Translations under genes and position numbers: made by a program
The notes under the pieces: generated by a model
Told to the model about the DNA's origin: nothing
Seen by the model: the letters and a program-made list of their open reading frames with translations, nothing else
Database searches by the model: none
From: an uncultured Clostridia bacterium
Lineage (GTDB): Bacteria; Bacillota; Clostridia; Christensenellales; Borkfalkiaceae
Assembly: GCA_947625865.1 (NCBI GenBank)
Contig: CANQQD010000001.1
Span: forward strand, 62,001-126,000
Direction: 5' to 3'
DNA length: 64,000 nt
In this document: positions 36,402 through 44,786 of the stretch, in pieces
How positions within the stretch are numbered: the stretch's first letter is position 1
How the letters are laid out: every line of letters begins with the position of its first letter

Positions 36402-38363
36402 TTATACTATTCTTATTTCGCGTTCGCGCTCTATCACGCTGACCTTCGATACGTCCGGCAAGAGATATATTTTTCCCGTCGGACTGCCTTCGCACTTCAC
36501 GTACAGCGTTTCCCCGCCCGCGGCGCATTTTACAAACCTCTCGCCGCCATAGTCGAGAACTTCGAGGACTTGCGCCTCTATACCGCTGCCGGACAGCGCA
36601 AAGTCGCAGGGGGTCCATTCGTAGCGGTATTCGGAGTTATAGACCTTTCTGCCCGCAGTCGCCGCAAACATTTTCATATAAATTTCCGCGGGAGCTTCTA
36701 ATTTTACGCCGTTTATAAGCAAGTAGTAGTGGGCTACTTTCTTTGTTTTGCCGTTTACGCTTTCGGGCGTTTTTTCGGACACAAACGTCCCCGTAAGCCC
36801 GTTTATAAGGGGCATGGGGTCGATTTGTCTGTCTCCCACCCTGATTATAAGTTTTTTAAAGTCCAGACCTATCTTCACGCTGCCCGTCTGCTCGCTGTCC
36901 GACAGGGCATAGAGCCTGTCGCCGTTTACGTTGAGGCACAGAAGAATTTGGCCGTTTATGTTTTCGCAGCTCTCGACCTCTGCGCTTATTTCTCCGCCGA
37001 AGTTTACGGCGGTTACGGGTATAAGAAGCTCGCCGCCGCCGTCGGGGCACTCCATTGCGGGCGGGAGCTTTATTTTATTGCCCGCAAAGGATATTTCGCC
37101 CTCTTCGACCTTGCAGTCGAGATAGTTGTATTCGGGGATCCTCGGCATAATGCTCTCCTCCGTCTGACGGTCGAAAAGATGCGCCGCGCCGAAGTTCAGA
37201 GCCGCCTCCACTATCTCGCCCGTTTTATAGTCCTTGAATCCCGCCGCCTTTATGATTATTCGCGTATCGGTCTCCTCAATGCCGTCGTAACCGAGATCTA
37301 TGTCGCCGTAGACGAGCGTTTCGGTGCCCAGTTCTTCAAGGTGCGAGATCTTGACCTTGATGTTCGTCTTGCTGTTTTTCACGGCTTCGGGGTCGAGCGA
37401 TATATCCTCCGCCCTCAGACCCAAGCACACGGGAGTATTGCCGTCGAGATAGCGGGGCGCGGTTTTCTGCAGCAGCGAATAGGGCGCATATATGCTTGCC
37501 TCCGGGCCTTCGAACCGTACGCGCACCTTGTCGCCCTCTTTTTTGAGCGTGACGTTGAAAAAGTTCATCTGCGGCGTGCCTATAAAGCCCGCCACAAATT
37601 TATTTGCGGGGTACATATACAGGTTTTTGGGGGTGTCTATCTGCTGCACGAAGCCGAGTTTCATTACAACTATCCTCGTGCCCATGGTCATTGCCTCCAC
37701 CTGGTCGTGGGTGACGTATATGAAGGTTGTATTGAGCTTGTTGTGCAGCTTTACTATTTCCGACCGCATCTGCGTGCGGAGCTTTGCGTCGAGGTTGGAG
37801 AGCGGCTCGTCCAGAAGCATCACCTTGGGCTGCCTTACTATCGCCCTTCCCAGCGCAACGCGCTGCCGCTGCCCGCCCGACATCTCCTTGGGCTTGCGCT
37901 GCAGATATTCCGTTATGCCGAGCACCTGCGCCGCCTCGTTTACCTTTTGGTCGAGCTCGCGCTTGTTGTATTTACGCATGACGGGTATCTCGTTTCCGTT
38001 TTTATCGAGAACGGGGTTGCCCTCTTTGTCGCGCTTTATGTCGGGGATCCTCCTCATTCTGAGCCCGAACGCTATGTTTTCGTATATAGTCATATGAGGA
38101 TAGAGGGCGTAGTTCTGGAATACCATCGCTATGTCCCTGTCCTTGGGCTCCATGCCGTTGACGACGGCGTCCCCTATTTTGAGCTCGCCTGCGGATATTT
38201 CCTCGAGCCCCGCTATCATTCTCAGGGTCGTGGATTTGCCGCAGCCGGAGGGACCTACAAAGACTATAAACTCCTTGTCTTCGATTTGCATATTGAAGTC
38301 GTTTACAGCCTTTGTGCCGTTGGGATAGACCTTATATATATGTTTTAAGCTTACGTTTGCCAT
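36402..38363 (-). CDS. Sugar ABC transporter ATP-binding protein (MsmX/UgpC type) with extended C-terminus, 653 aa
   Basis: ATPase subunit for the MalEFG importer encoded upstream. Residues 1-240 hold the nucleotide-binding domain: Walker A GPSGCGKST (37-45), signature MSGGQRQRVALGRA, Walker B VMLLDEPLSNLD and the switch histidine in YVTHDQVEAMTM. A TOBE/OB region follows to about 390 (CLGLRAEDI). Compared with the usual 360-380 residues it carries about 270 extra residues (from about PEYNYLDCKVEEGEISF) of beta-rich sequence with further OB-like stretches. A Lys/Arg-rich insertion after RMRRIPDIK is longer than in the second copy of this gene. ATG preceded by AAGGAG, nine bases after malG. 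The ATPase of operon 2 shares the same layout, so the long form is characteristic here. Confidence 0.9.
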   Translation of the reverse strand: MANVSLKHIYKVYPNGTKAVNDFNMQIEDKEFIVFVGPSGCGKSTTLRMIAGLEEISAGELKIGDAVVNGMEPKDRDIAMVFQNYALYPHMTIYENIAFGLRMRRIPDIKRDKEGNPVLDKNGNEIPVMRKYNKRELDQKVNEAAQVLGITEYLQRKPKEMSGGQRQRVALGRAIVRQPKVMLLDEPLSNLDAKLRTQMRSEIVKLHNKLNTTFIYVTHDQVEAMTMGTRIVVMKLGFVQQIDTPKNLYMYPANKFVAGFIGTPQMNFFNVTLKKEGDKVRVRFEGPEASIYAPYSLLQKTAPRYLDGNTPVCLGLRAEDISLDPEAVKNSKTNIKVKISHLEELGTETLVYGDIDLGYDGIEETDTRIIIKAAGFKDYKTGEIVEAALNFGAAHLFDRQTEESIMPRIPEYNYLDCKVEEGEISFAGNKIKLPPAMECPDGGGELLIPVTAVNFGGEISAEVESCENINGQILLCLNVNGDRLYALSDSEQTGSVKIGLDFKKLIIRVGDRQIDPMPLINGLTGTFVSEKTPESVNGKTKKVAHYYLLINGVKLEAPAEIYMKMFAATAGRKVYNSEYRYEWTPCDFALSGSGIEAQVLEVLDYGGERFVKCAAGGETLYVKCEGSPTGKIYLLPDVSKVSVIEREREIRIV

Positions 38364-38372
38364 ATGTTCTCC

Positions 38373-39236
38373 TTATTGCTTTACCGCGCCCGCCGAAAGT
38401 CCGTTTATGAGGAACTTGGAGAGTGCGAAATAGAATACTATGATTGGAATAGCTATAAATACCGAGCCCGCGGCAAAGCGCGAAAATTCGGTGTTATCCA
38501 GCGACATAAGCCCCACAGCCACCGTATAGAGGTCCTTGTTTTTCAAGAGCAGCTTGGGCAGAATGAAGTCCGACCACGGCCACACGAAGGACGAAAGGAG
38601 AGTGTAGACTATCATCGGGGCTGCGAGCGGCAGGGTTATTTTAACGAAGATTTTGAAGTTGGAGGCCCCGTCTATCCTCGCCGCCTCGTCTATGGAGACG
38701 GAGATGGTGTCGAAGAAGCCCTTTTGCGTGAGATAGCCCATAGGCGCGCCCGCCGAGTAGATCATTATAAGCCCCCACTGCTGGTTTATGAGGTTGAACT
38801 GCGTCATTAAAATGTACACCGCCGTCATTGTCATAAACGAGGGGAACATTCCCAGAACCAAAGTTGTTTTCATCATCGCCTTGCGGCTTTTGAAGCGGAA
38901 GCGGGACATACAGTACGCCGTTAAAATGGTGAGCGTGGTGCCTATGAGGCTGGACATAAGCGATATAAAAAGCGTGTTCCCGAACCAGCGCGGGTAGTTG
39001 TACATTCCCGTATCTGTGAACAGTTTTATAAAGCTGTCGAAGCTGTACGACGTGGGGAAAAACCCCTTGAAGGAGTATATGGAACCGGTCTTTGAAAAGG
39101 ACGCCAGCACGAGCCAGAGTATGGGGAACAGGAATATAAAGCAGACGGCGAGAATTATAAGATAGGTGATTGCCGCACCGAACAGCTTTTTGGGCTTTAT
39201 CGTTCTTTTTCCCATTGCGGTATTTGCTTTGCTCAT
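38373..39236 (-). CDS. Maltodextrin ABC permease, MalG type, 287 aa
   Basis: Inner subunit of an importer for maltodextrins or a similar oligosaccharide. Six hydrophobic segments are visible, the first at LFGAAITYLIILAVCFIFLF. The coupling-helix (EAA) motif reads EAARIDGASNFKIFVKITLP, which docks on the ATPase. The start ATG overlaps the stop of the malF-type gene by four bases (ATGA), showing translational coupling, and GGAGG lies nine bases upstream. Same operon as neopullulanase, binding protein and ATPase. Confidence 0.9.
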   Translation of the reverse strand: MSKANTAMGKRTIKPKKLFGAAITYLIILAVCFIFLFPILWLVLASFSKTGSIYSFKGFFPTSYSFDSFIKLFTDTGMYNYPRWFGNTLFISLMSSLIGTTLTILTAYCMSRFRFKSRKAMMKTTLVLGMFPSFMTMTAVYILMTQFNLINQQWGLIMIYSAGAPMGYLTQKGFFDTISVSIDEAARIDGASNFKIFVKITLPLAAPMIVYTLLSSFVWPWSDFILPKLLLKNKDLYTVAVGLMSLDNTEFSRFAAGSVFIAIPIIVFYFALSKFLINGLSAGAVKQ

Positions 39237-40666
39237 TGATATGTTTCCTCCTGTTTATACGAGGGCGACATAACATAAACGGCAAGCGAGATTATGGATG
39301 TAACTATAAATATGATTATGCTTATAGCCGCGCCTATCGAATAGTAGTTGTTGTCTATTGACATATTGTAGAGCCAGTTTATCAGAAGGTCGGTGTCGCT
39401 TGCGAGGAAGTAGCCGTCCATATACAGCCCGCCGCGGAGGAAGTAGAATATTCCGAAGTTGTTGAAGTTGGCAATAAACTGCGAAATAAGCACGGGCATT
39501 GTGGCAAACAGCACGTATGGAAGGGTTATTTTCACGAATTGCTTCCACGCGCTCGCGCCGTCCACCCTCGCCGCCTCATAGAGATCGGTGTTCAGGTTGG
39601 AGAGAATACCCGTTGCAAGCAACATTCCGCTGGGGATATTGAGCCATGCGTTCACCATAAGCCCTATGAGCCGCGCCGTCCACTTTGCGTCGATATCCAA
39701 AAATCCTATCGCCGCACCTCCCGCCGAGGTTATCATCTGGTTTATCGGTCCGCCGTAGGAGAACATAAACTTGAAGGCAATGAGGGTTATAAAGCCCGGC
39801 ACCGCGTAGGCGAGTATGGGGAAGAGCCGCCAGAAGGTCTTGCCCTTTACGCATTTTTTGTTGAGCAAAAGAGCCAGCCCAAGCCCCGCAAAGTAATTTA
39901 TAAAGGTGGAAAGCACCGCCCACAGGATATTCCAGCCGAAAATTTTGAAGAACGTGGGCGCAAACTGCCCGAGCGTGAGAATTTTGGAAAAGTTTTCAAA
40001 GCCCACCCAATCCACGAGCGCGGGCGGCACCACCGCTCCGCCGTAGTTGGTAAAGGCTATGAGTATCATAAATATGATGGGCAGAATACTGAATACGCAC
40101 ACGCCGACTATCGGCAAAGCGAGCGCCGTCTTGTGAAAGTTCTTGTCGAGCAGGGAGGAGAGCTCCTTTTTGAAGCTCTCGGGCTTCTTTAGGGTGTCCG
40201 CCGCGCACTGTATCCTGTATGCGTCCTTTATATTGGAAATATAAATTACGATATAAAAGATTATGGCGATTATCGACAATATGCCCATGAGAAGCATTAT
40301 AACCGAATTGTCGCCCTCCACGCCGTACCACGCGTTGCCCTGCTTTACGCCGAGCGTGAAAAAGCCGATAAAATCCCCCGCTCCCTTCAAAACGAAGTAC
40401 GCGACAAACGCGATCTGCACCAAAAGATACAATATGCCCTTCGCCCACTGCCTGTATAGAAGCTGTCCGAGCCCCATGACGAGCATGGAGGCGCACACCT
40501 TTCCGTTGCCCTGCGTGAGGATCTCCCTTGCGCCCGAGAATTTGTTTTTCAGTCTTTGGGGCAGAGTGACGAAAAAGCTTTTGATTTTTTTTGCTTTATC
40601 CGAAAAGAAGCCGCGCGTCCGCGATTTTATCTTCCCGAAAAAGCCCGTATATGTTGAGTTTTCCAT
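39233..40666 (-). CDS. Maltodextrin ABC permease, MalF type, 477 aa
   Basis: Partner permease of the MalG-type subunit. It has an N-terminal cytoplasmic Lys/Arg-rich stretch, several hydrophobic segments and the EAA motif EAARVDGASAWKQFVKITLP near residue 375. The frame is open from a GTG at 40675, but that codon overlaps the AGGAGG ribosome site; the ATG at 40666 (MENSTYTGFF) is correctly spaced and is preferred. Gap to the binding-protein stop is about 15 bases. Confidence 0.9.
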   Translation of the reverse strand: MENSTYTGFFGKIKSRTRGFFSDKAKKIKSFFVTLPQRLKNKFSGAREILTQGNGKVCASMLVMGLGQLLYRQWAKGILYLLVQIAFVAYFVLKGAGDFIGFFTLGVKQGNAWYGVEGDNSVIMLLMGILSIIAIIFYIVIYISNIKDAYRIQCAADTLKKPESFKKELSSLLDKNFHKTALALPIVGVCVFSILPIIFMILIAFTNYGGAVVPPALVDWVGFENFSKILTLGQFAPTFFKIFGWNILWAVLSTFINYFAGLGLALLLNKKCVKGKTFWRLFPILAYAVPGFITLIAFKFMFSYGGPINQMITSAGGAAIGFLDIDAKWTARLIGLMVNAWLNIPSGMLLATGILSNLNTDLYEAARVDGASAWKQFVKITLPYVLFATMPVLISQFIANFNNFGIFYFLRGGLYMDGYFLASDTDLLINWLYNMSIDNNYYSIGAAISIIIFIVTSIISLAVYVMSPSYKQEETYQ

Positions 40667-40681
40667 ATTCCGCACCTCCTC

Positions 40682-42115
40682 TTATTGCAGGGTGAATATA
40701 CTGTCGTATATCTGCCCGTCCACCTTTTCAAGGGCAGCCTTTATGCTCTCGAGCGTGCCGTACTTTACCTCTGCCTGCGGTCTGAAAGCGTCCTTGGCGA
40801 GGTCCTGAAACAGGGTCTGCAGTGGCGTCCATATCTGCGCGCTCTCCTTTATGGAGGGCATCACCGTGATATTGCCGCTTTCGAGATTGCCGTTTATAAC
40901 TACGGAAAGCCCGCCCGCCCCGTCGGCGGCGTCTTTTCGCGCGGGGACTATGCCCAGAAGTTCGTTTCTTCTTTTAATCATATCGTAGCTTGTGGCAAAA
41001 TCCACGAACGCAAGCGCGGCGTTGGGGCATTTGGTGTATGAGCTTATGGCGTATCCCTGTATGCCGCCCATCATGTTACTCTCGATAAAGCCCCGGCTCT
41101 CGTCCTCCAGATCGCCGCTTGCGGGCAGTTTGGGGATATATGTGGCGCCTAAATTCTCCGATATGTATTCGTTTGAATATCCCGCCGCCTTCATTTCGTC
41201 CACGAACATCGTATAGACGTCGGGCGTGGTTATAGTGGCGAAAAACTCGCCCGAGGCTATTGCCGCATACGCGCCCGTGGTCACCGAATCGTCTATACAC
41301 CTCTCGTCCATCGCCGAGGCGAGCTGTCTTATTATTCTGCCGCCGAGTTCGGCGTTGCCCGCGCTGTGACCTATATCCGAGGGGTCGGTGTTGTTTTTGC
41401 CGAAGGTATAGCCGCCGTAGCTGTAGAGATAGCCGACCGAGAAATAGGGCTCCAAAAAGGAGCGCATATATCCGAATTTACTGCCGCCGCTGTTGTTTTT
41501 TACCTGCTTTGAAAAGCGGTACAGATCCGTCCAGTACTCTATCATGTCGGGCACGCCGTTTTTATCGTCGTCCCACTCCGTCTGCCAGTTTTCGGGCAAT
41601 AAGTCCTTTCTGTAATACAGGAGGGGTCCCTGCACGTTTACGGGCACGCCGAAAATATATTCCTGTCCCTCCACGTTCTGCGTGTATGCCTGCCAGCCCT
41701 TTTGGCTTATTTCATCATAACATTCCAGCTCCTCCACGGGCAGGGGAAGTATGTGCTTGCCCTCGGGATAGCGCATTATTCTGTCGTTCGCCTGATACAA
41801 AACGTCGGGACCGTAGCCGTAGGGTCCGTCGTTTTCGAGGTCGGTATATTGGTCCATATTGGCGTCCACCGCCTTGACCCCGTACTCCTTATATTTCTCG
41901 TTGAAGGCGGAAATCAGCTCCGAGAGATAGCCCTGCTTTATGGCCGTATCGTTTTCGAGCACGCGCAGAGTTACATTTCTCTCTATTTCGCCCGTAAATT
42001 TTTCCGCGCTTCCGCCGTCTGCGCCCGCCGCAATACTGCCGAGTATGCCTATAACTATTATGACCGCCAGCAGCAGCGCGGCGTGGGCGAATACCGCCGT
42101 AAGATTTTTACCCAT
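40682..42115 (-). CDS. Extracellular sugar-binding protein (MalE type), 477 aa, no lipobox
   Basis: Solute-binding protein of operon 1, likely for maltodextrins (NVQGPLLYYRKDLLPENWQ, then GIQGYAISSYTKCPNAALAFVDF are typical of the family). The N-terminus has a hydrophobic segment (about residues 10-29, LLLAVIIVIGILGSIAAGAD) but no cysteine, unlike the binding protein of operon 2. It is therefore either cleaved after AxA and released or kept by an uncleaved anchor. ATG follows AGGAGG by four bases and overlaps the neopullulanase stop by eight bases. Confidence 0.85.
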   Translation of the reverse strand: MGKNLTAVFAHAALLLAVIIVIGILGSIAAGADGGSAEKFTGEIERNVTLRVLENDTAIKQGYLSELISAFNEKYKEYGVKAVDANMDQYTDLENDGPYGYGPDVLYQANDRIMRYPEGKHILPLPVEELECYDEISQKGWQAYTQNVEGQEYIFGVPVNVQGPLLYYRKDLLPENWQTEWDDDKNGVPDMIEYWTDLYRFSKQVKNNSGGSKFGYMRSFLEPYFSVGYLYSYGGYTFGKNNTDPSDIGHSAGNAELGGRIIRQLASAMDERCIDDSVTTGAYAAIASGEFFATITTPDVYTMFVDEMKAAGYSNEYISENLGATYIPKLPASGDLEDESRGFIESNMMGGIQGYAISSYTKCPNAALAFVDFATSYDMIKRRNELLGIVPARKDAADGAGGLSVVINGNLESGNITVMPSIKESAQIWTPLQTLFQDLAKDAFRPQAEVKYGTLESIKAALEKVDGQIYDSIFTLQ

Positions 42116-43823
42116 TTACTCCTCCTTTTGCGGCCTTTACGGCCTCTATCACGAAGCCCTCCTGCGCCAACACCCCGCCCCCGAGGTTATGGGAGAGCAA
42201 AACGCGCCCCTCGGGCGTAAACGGCTTGCCGTCGCCGTTGTTTACGGTGAGCCGTATTTTGTTTTTCAAAACTCTCTCCAAAACAAACATTCCGTTTTCC
42301 GCCCCGAACGAGATGTCCCCCTCCGTTATCTCCCTTCTTTTCCTCAGCTGTCCGAGACGGACAATTATCCTGCGCAGGCGGGTATTTCTCCTGCCCTCCC
42401 ACACCATTGTCCTGCGGCAGTCGGGATCGTAGCCGCCCTCCAAGGGCACTTCCGTCCCGTAGTAAATACAGGGCGCGCCCGTGTGCATATATATGACGGC
42501 GAGAGCGCATACGAGTTTATTTATATCCCTGCCCGCAACCGTATAAAATCTGTGCGTATCGTGACTGTCGAGAAGGTTGAGCATCATCGAATTTACCTGA
42601 CGCGTGTTCCGCACATACAGCCCGCCGAGCTTATCGGCAAAGCCTCGGGCGTCGAGGACGCCGTTTACAAAGTAGTCGAGGCACGCCTTTGTGAGGGCGT
42701 AATTCATAATGCCGTCGAACTGGTCGCCGCGCAGATAGGGGTATGAGTCGTGCCAGTTCTCCCCGAGGATAACGCAGTCGGGCTTGACGGCTTTTACAGC
42801 CTTTCTGAACGACCGCCAGTAGTCGTGGGAGACCTCGTCCGACACGTCCAGTCTCCAGCCGTCTATATCGAATTCCCTTATCCAATATGTGGCAATGCCG
42901 TTCAAAAAATTCTGCACCTCGGGGTTGGACGTGTTGAATTTGGGCATATATTTGCATAAACTGAAATATTCGTAGTTTGCCCTTTCGGAGTCTATCCCGT
43001 CGCCGTCTATTATAAACCACCCGAAATAGGGTGAATTTTTGCCCTTTTCCACAACGTCTTTGAACTGCGCAAGATTTTCGCTGCAGTGGTTGAACACCGC
43101 GTCCAGAATAATTTTCATCCCGCGGCGGTGCGCCTCCTCCGTAAGCCTTTCAAACGCCTCTCTTCCGCCGAACATCCCGTCCACCGAATAGTAGTCGCTT
43201 ATGTCGTACTTGTGGTTGGAGACGGACTTGAATATCGGCGTCAGATACAGCGCGTTTACCCCGAGCCGTCTGAGATAATCCAGCTTTAAGGTTATCCCGT
43301 CCAGATCGCCGCCCGCAAAGCTCTTGGGGTTGGGGATCCTGCCCCATCTGAGATTTATATAGCCGTCGTCCTTCGTAATACTCGCACGGCAGAACCTGTC
43401 TACGAATATCTCGTAAAAGACGGCGTCTTTCATCCAGTCCACCGTACCCATTATATCCGCATAATTTATGTAAGGCAACTGGAAGGAATTATAGTAGGCA
43501 AGCTTATAGTCGTAGTCTGCGGTCAAGCCGTCCTCCGAAAAATACCAGACCTGCCCCTTATAGACCAATTGAAATATGTAAACAAACCTGACGTCCTTTA
43601 TTTTGAGCTTTGCGGTGTAGTAAACAAAGCTGCCGTCCGAAAACGCGGGCGTCAGATCTGATTTTTTGCGTTTTTTATAGTAGTCATACTTGTTGCCGTA
43701 GATCACGGATACGGAGTCGAACGTATCCTCCGCGGCGCACCTGAGCATAAGCTGCACGGTGTGGGGGTCTAAGGCATAGCAATATTGGCTGTCCTGTATG
43801 TGCAAAATAGCCTGTTTATTCAT
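42108..43823 (-). CDS. Neopullulanase / cyclomaltodextrinase-type GH13 enzyme, 571 aa
   Basis: Intracellular glycoside hydrolase of family 13, close to the neopullulanase/maltogenic amylase group: an N-terminal beta domain (about 1-115) then DAVFYEIFVDRFC, GGDLDGITLKLDYL, LDAVFNHC, the nucleophile region GWRLDVSDE, the acid ILGENWH and LDSHDTHRF. No signal peptide, so it cuts imported maltodextrins or cyclodextrins. The frame is open from 43922, but that start overlaps the divergent regulator; the ATG at 43823 with AAGGAG six bases before is chosen. First gene of operon 1, overlapping the binding-protein gene. Confidence 0.9.
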   Translation of the reverse strand: MNKQAILHIQDSQYCYALDPHTVQLMLRCAAEDTFDSVSVIYGNKYDYYKKRKKSDLTPAFSDGSFVYYTAKLKIKDVRFVYIFQLVYKGQVWYFSEDGLTADYDYKLAYYNSFQLPYINYADIMGTVDWMKDAVFYEIFVDRFCRASITKDDGYINLRWGRIPNPKSFAGGDLDGITLKLDYLRRLGVNALYLTPIFKSVSNHKYDISDYYSVDGMFGGREAFERLTEEAHRRGMKIILDAVFNHCSENLAQFKDVVEKGKNSPYFGWFIIDGDGIDSERANYEYFSLCKYMPKFNTSNPEVQNFLNGIATYWIREFDIDGWRLDVSDEVSHDYWRSFRKAVKAVKPDCVILGENWHDSYPYLRGDQFDGIMNYALTKACLDYFVNGVLDARGFADKLGGLYVRNTRQVNSMMLNLLDSHDTHRFYTVAGRDINKLVCALAVIYMHTGAPCIYYGTEVPLEGGYDPDCRRTMVWEGRRNTRLRRIIVRLGQLRKRREITEGDISFGAENGMFVLERVLKNKIRLTVNNGDGKPFTPEGRVLLSHNLGGGVLAQEGFVIEAVKAAKGGVNG

Positions 43824-43839
43824 ATAGGCTCCTTTTAAA

Positions 43840-43878
43840 TTGACAAAAGCGTTTAATTCTGTTATACTGAACGGCGCT
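43840..43878 (+). promoter_or_regulatory. Promoter of the short LacI regulator
   Basis: TTGACA (43840-43845), 17 bases, TATACT (43863-43868), a nearly perfect sigma-A promoter. Transcription would begin near 43875, only a few bases before the ATG at 43879, so the mRNA would be nearly leaderless. The spacer holds AAAGCGTTT, a cre-like/LacI-family half-palindrome with central CG, a candidate autoregulatory site. Confidence 0.75.
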
Positions 43879-44703
43879 ATGACAGACGGCGTCCAGAACA
43901 ACAAAGTGAAAAAACCCACCAACCGCGACGTTGCCCGACTTGCGGGCGTTTCGGTTGCAACCGTTTCCTACATAATCAATGGCAGGGAGGACATGCGCAT
44001 CTCCGAGGCGACCAAGAAAAAGGTGTATCAGGCGATAAACTTTTTGAACTATACGCCCAACCCCTACGCCGTGGGGCTGAATACAAACCAGCTCAGAAGC
44101 ATAGTAGTTCGCTCTTCCGGGGGAGTATCCCCCCTCACGGAAATGGAGATTATGCACTTTATGCACACATTCAACAGAGTGTGTGAAGAAAACGGATATA
44201 GTCTGAACTATTCCATGGACAAGCGCGCCGCCAAAATCGCGGCAAGCGCATGCATTTGCTTCGATATGTCCAACGACGAATTCCACAGCCTTGCGGACGA
44301 AAACTTTATCCCCGTGATTGCCGTCGACAGCCTTGTGAACGACCCCGTTTTCTATCAGATAACGGCAGACTACGGCAAAGCGCGAAATATGGCAAGGGAA
44401 AGGTTCGGCGACGATTTTTGCTACGTGTGCATCGAGCCGTGCAACGCGGAGACAAAAAAAGCTGTTTTAAACACTTTTAAAAACGTTGTGTTTTTATCCA
44501 ACATATCCGACGCGGGAAATATCCGCTGCCCGAACATACTTCTTACGCAGCCGTCGCTCACAGACCTGTTCGCGGGCAGGGGCTTTGAAATTTTGCTCTA
44601 TGAAGAGAGCAGCCGTCGCCGCCCCGTCTGCGCAATGGAGTGCATAAATAAGGCGTTGAACCGGCTGAACGTAGCCGACGAGGAACACTTTATAACTCTT
44701 TGA
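43879..44703 (+). CDS. LacI-family regulator, short form, 274 aa
   Basis: DNA-binding repressor, divergent from sugar operon 1. The helix-turn-helix NRDVARLAGVSVATVSYIIN and hinge helix (YTPNPYAVGLNTNQLRSIVV) are intact. The sugar-binding part is about 60 residues shorter than the usual 330-340 and lacks easily recognised effector-loop motifs, ending IDKALNRLNV-like (actually INKALNRLNVADEEHFITL). Frames upstream are open to a TTG at 43840, but that codon is the promoter -35 box; the ATG at 43879 is taken. It probably controls operon 1 and itself. Confidence 0.85.
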   Translation: MTDGVQNNKVKKPTNRDVARLAGVSVATVSYIINGREDMRISEATKKKVYQAINFLNYTPNPYAVGLNTNQLRSIVVRSSGGVSPLTEMEIMHFMHTFNRVCEENGYSLNYSMDKRAAKIAASACICFDMSNDEFHSLADENFIPVIAVDSLVNDPVFYQITADYGKARNMARERFGDDFCYVCIEPCNAETKKAVLNTFKNVVFLSNISDAGNIRCPNILLTQPSLTDLFAGRGFEILLYEESSRRRPVCAMECINKALNRLNVADEEHFITL

Positions 44704-44723
44704 AAATTCAACAAAAATAATTC

Positions 44724-44759
44724 AGCTCCCGCCGCCACAGGACGGCGGGAGCTTTTTTA
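44724..44759 (+). terminator. Bidirectional terminator between regulator and lipoprotein genes
   Basis: AGCTCCCGCCG (44724-44734) pairs with CGGCGGGAGCT (44743-44753), followed by TTTTTATT. A-rich sequence on the other side makes it usable for the converging lipoprotein gene as well. Confidence 0.9.
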
Positions 44760-44786
44760 TTGTTGCGTTTATATGCGCCAACTCAA

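Noticed and set aside
36729..38348. 539-residue plus-strand frame opposite the MsmX-type ATPase, and the similar one at 47012-48352
   Set aside because: Mirror of conserved ATPase sequence on the other strand; both paralogues generate the same artefact.
43824..43922. Longer start of the neopullulanase
   Set aside because: It would overlap the divergent regulator and its promoter; the ATG at 43823 has a proper ribosome site.
43952..43963. Palindrome CGGTTGCAACCG as a LacI-type operator
   Set aside because: It lies in codons of the conserved helix-turn-helix (SVATV) and is explained by codon choice.
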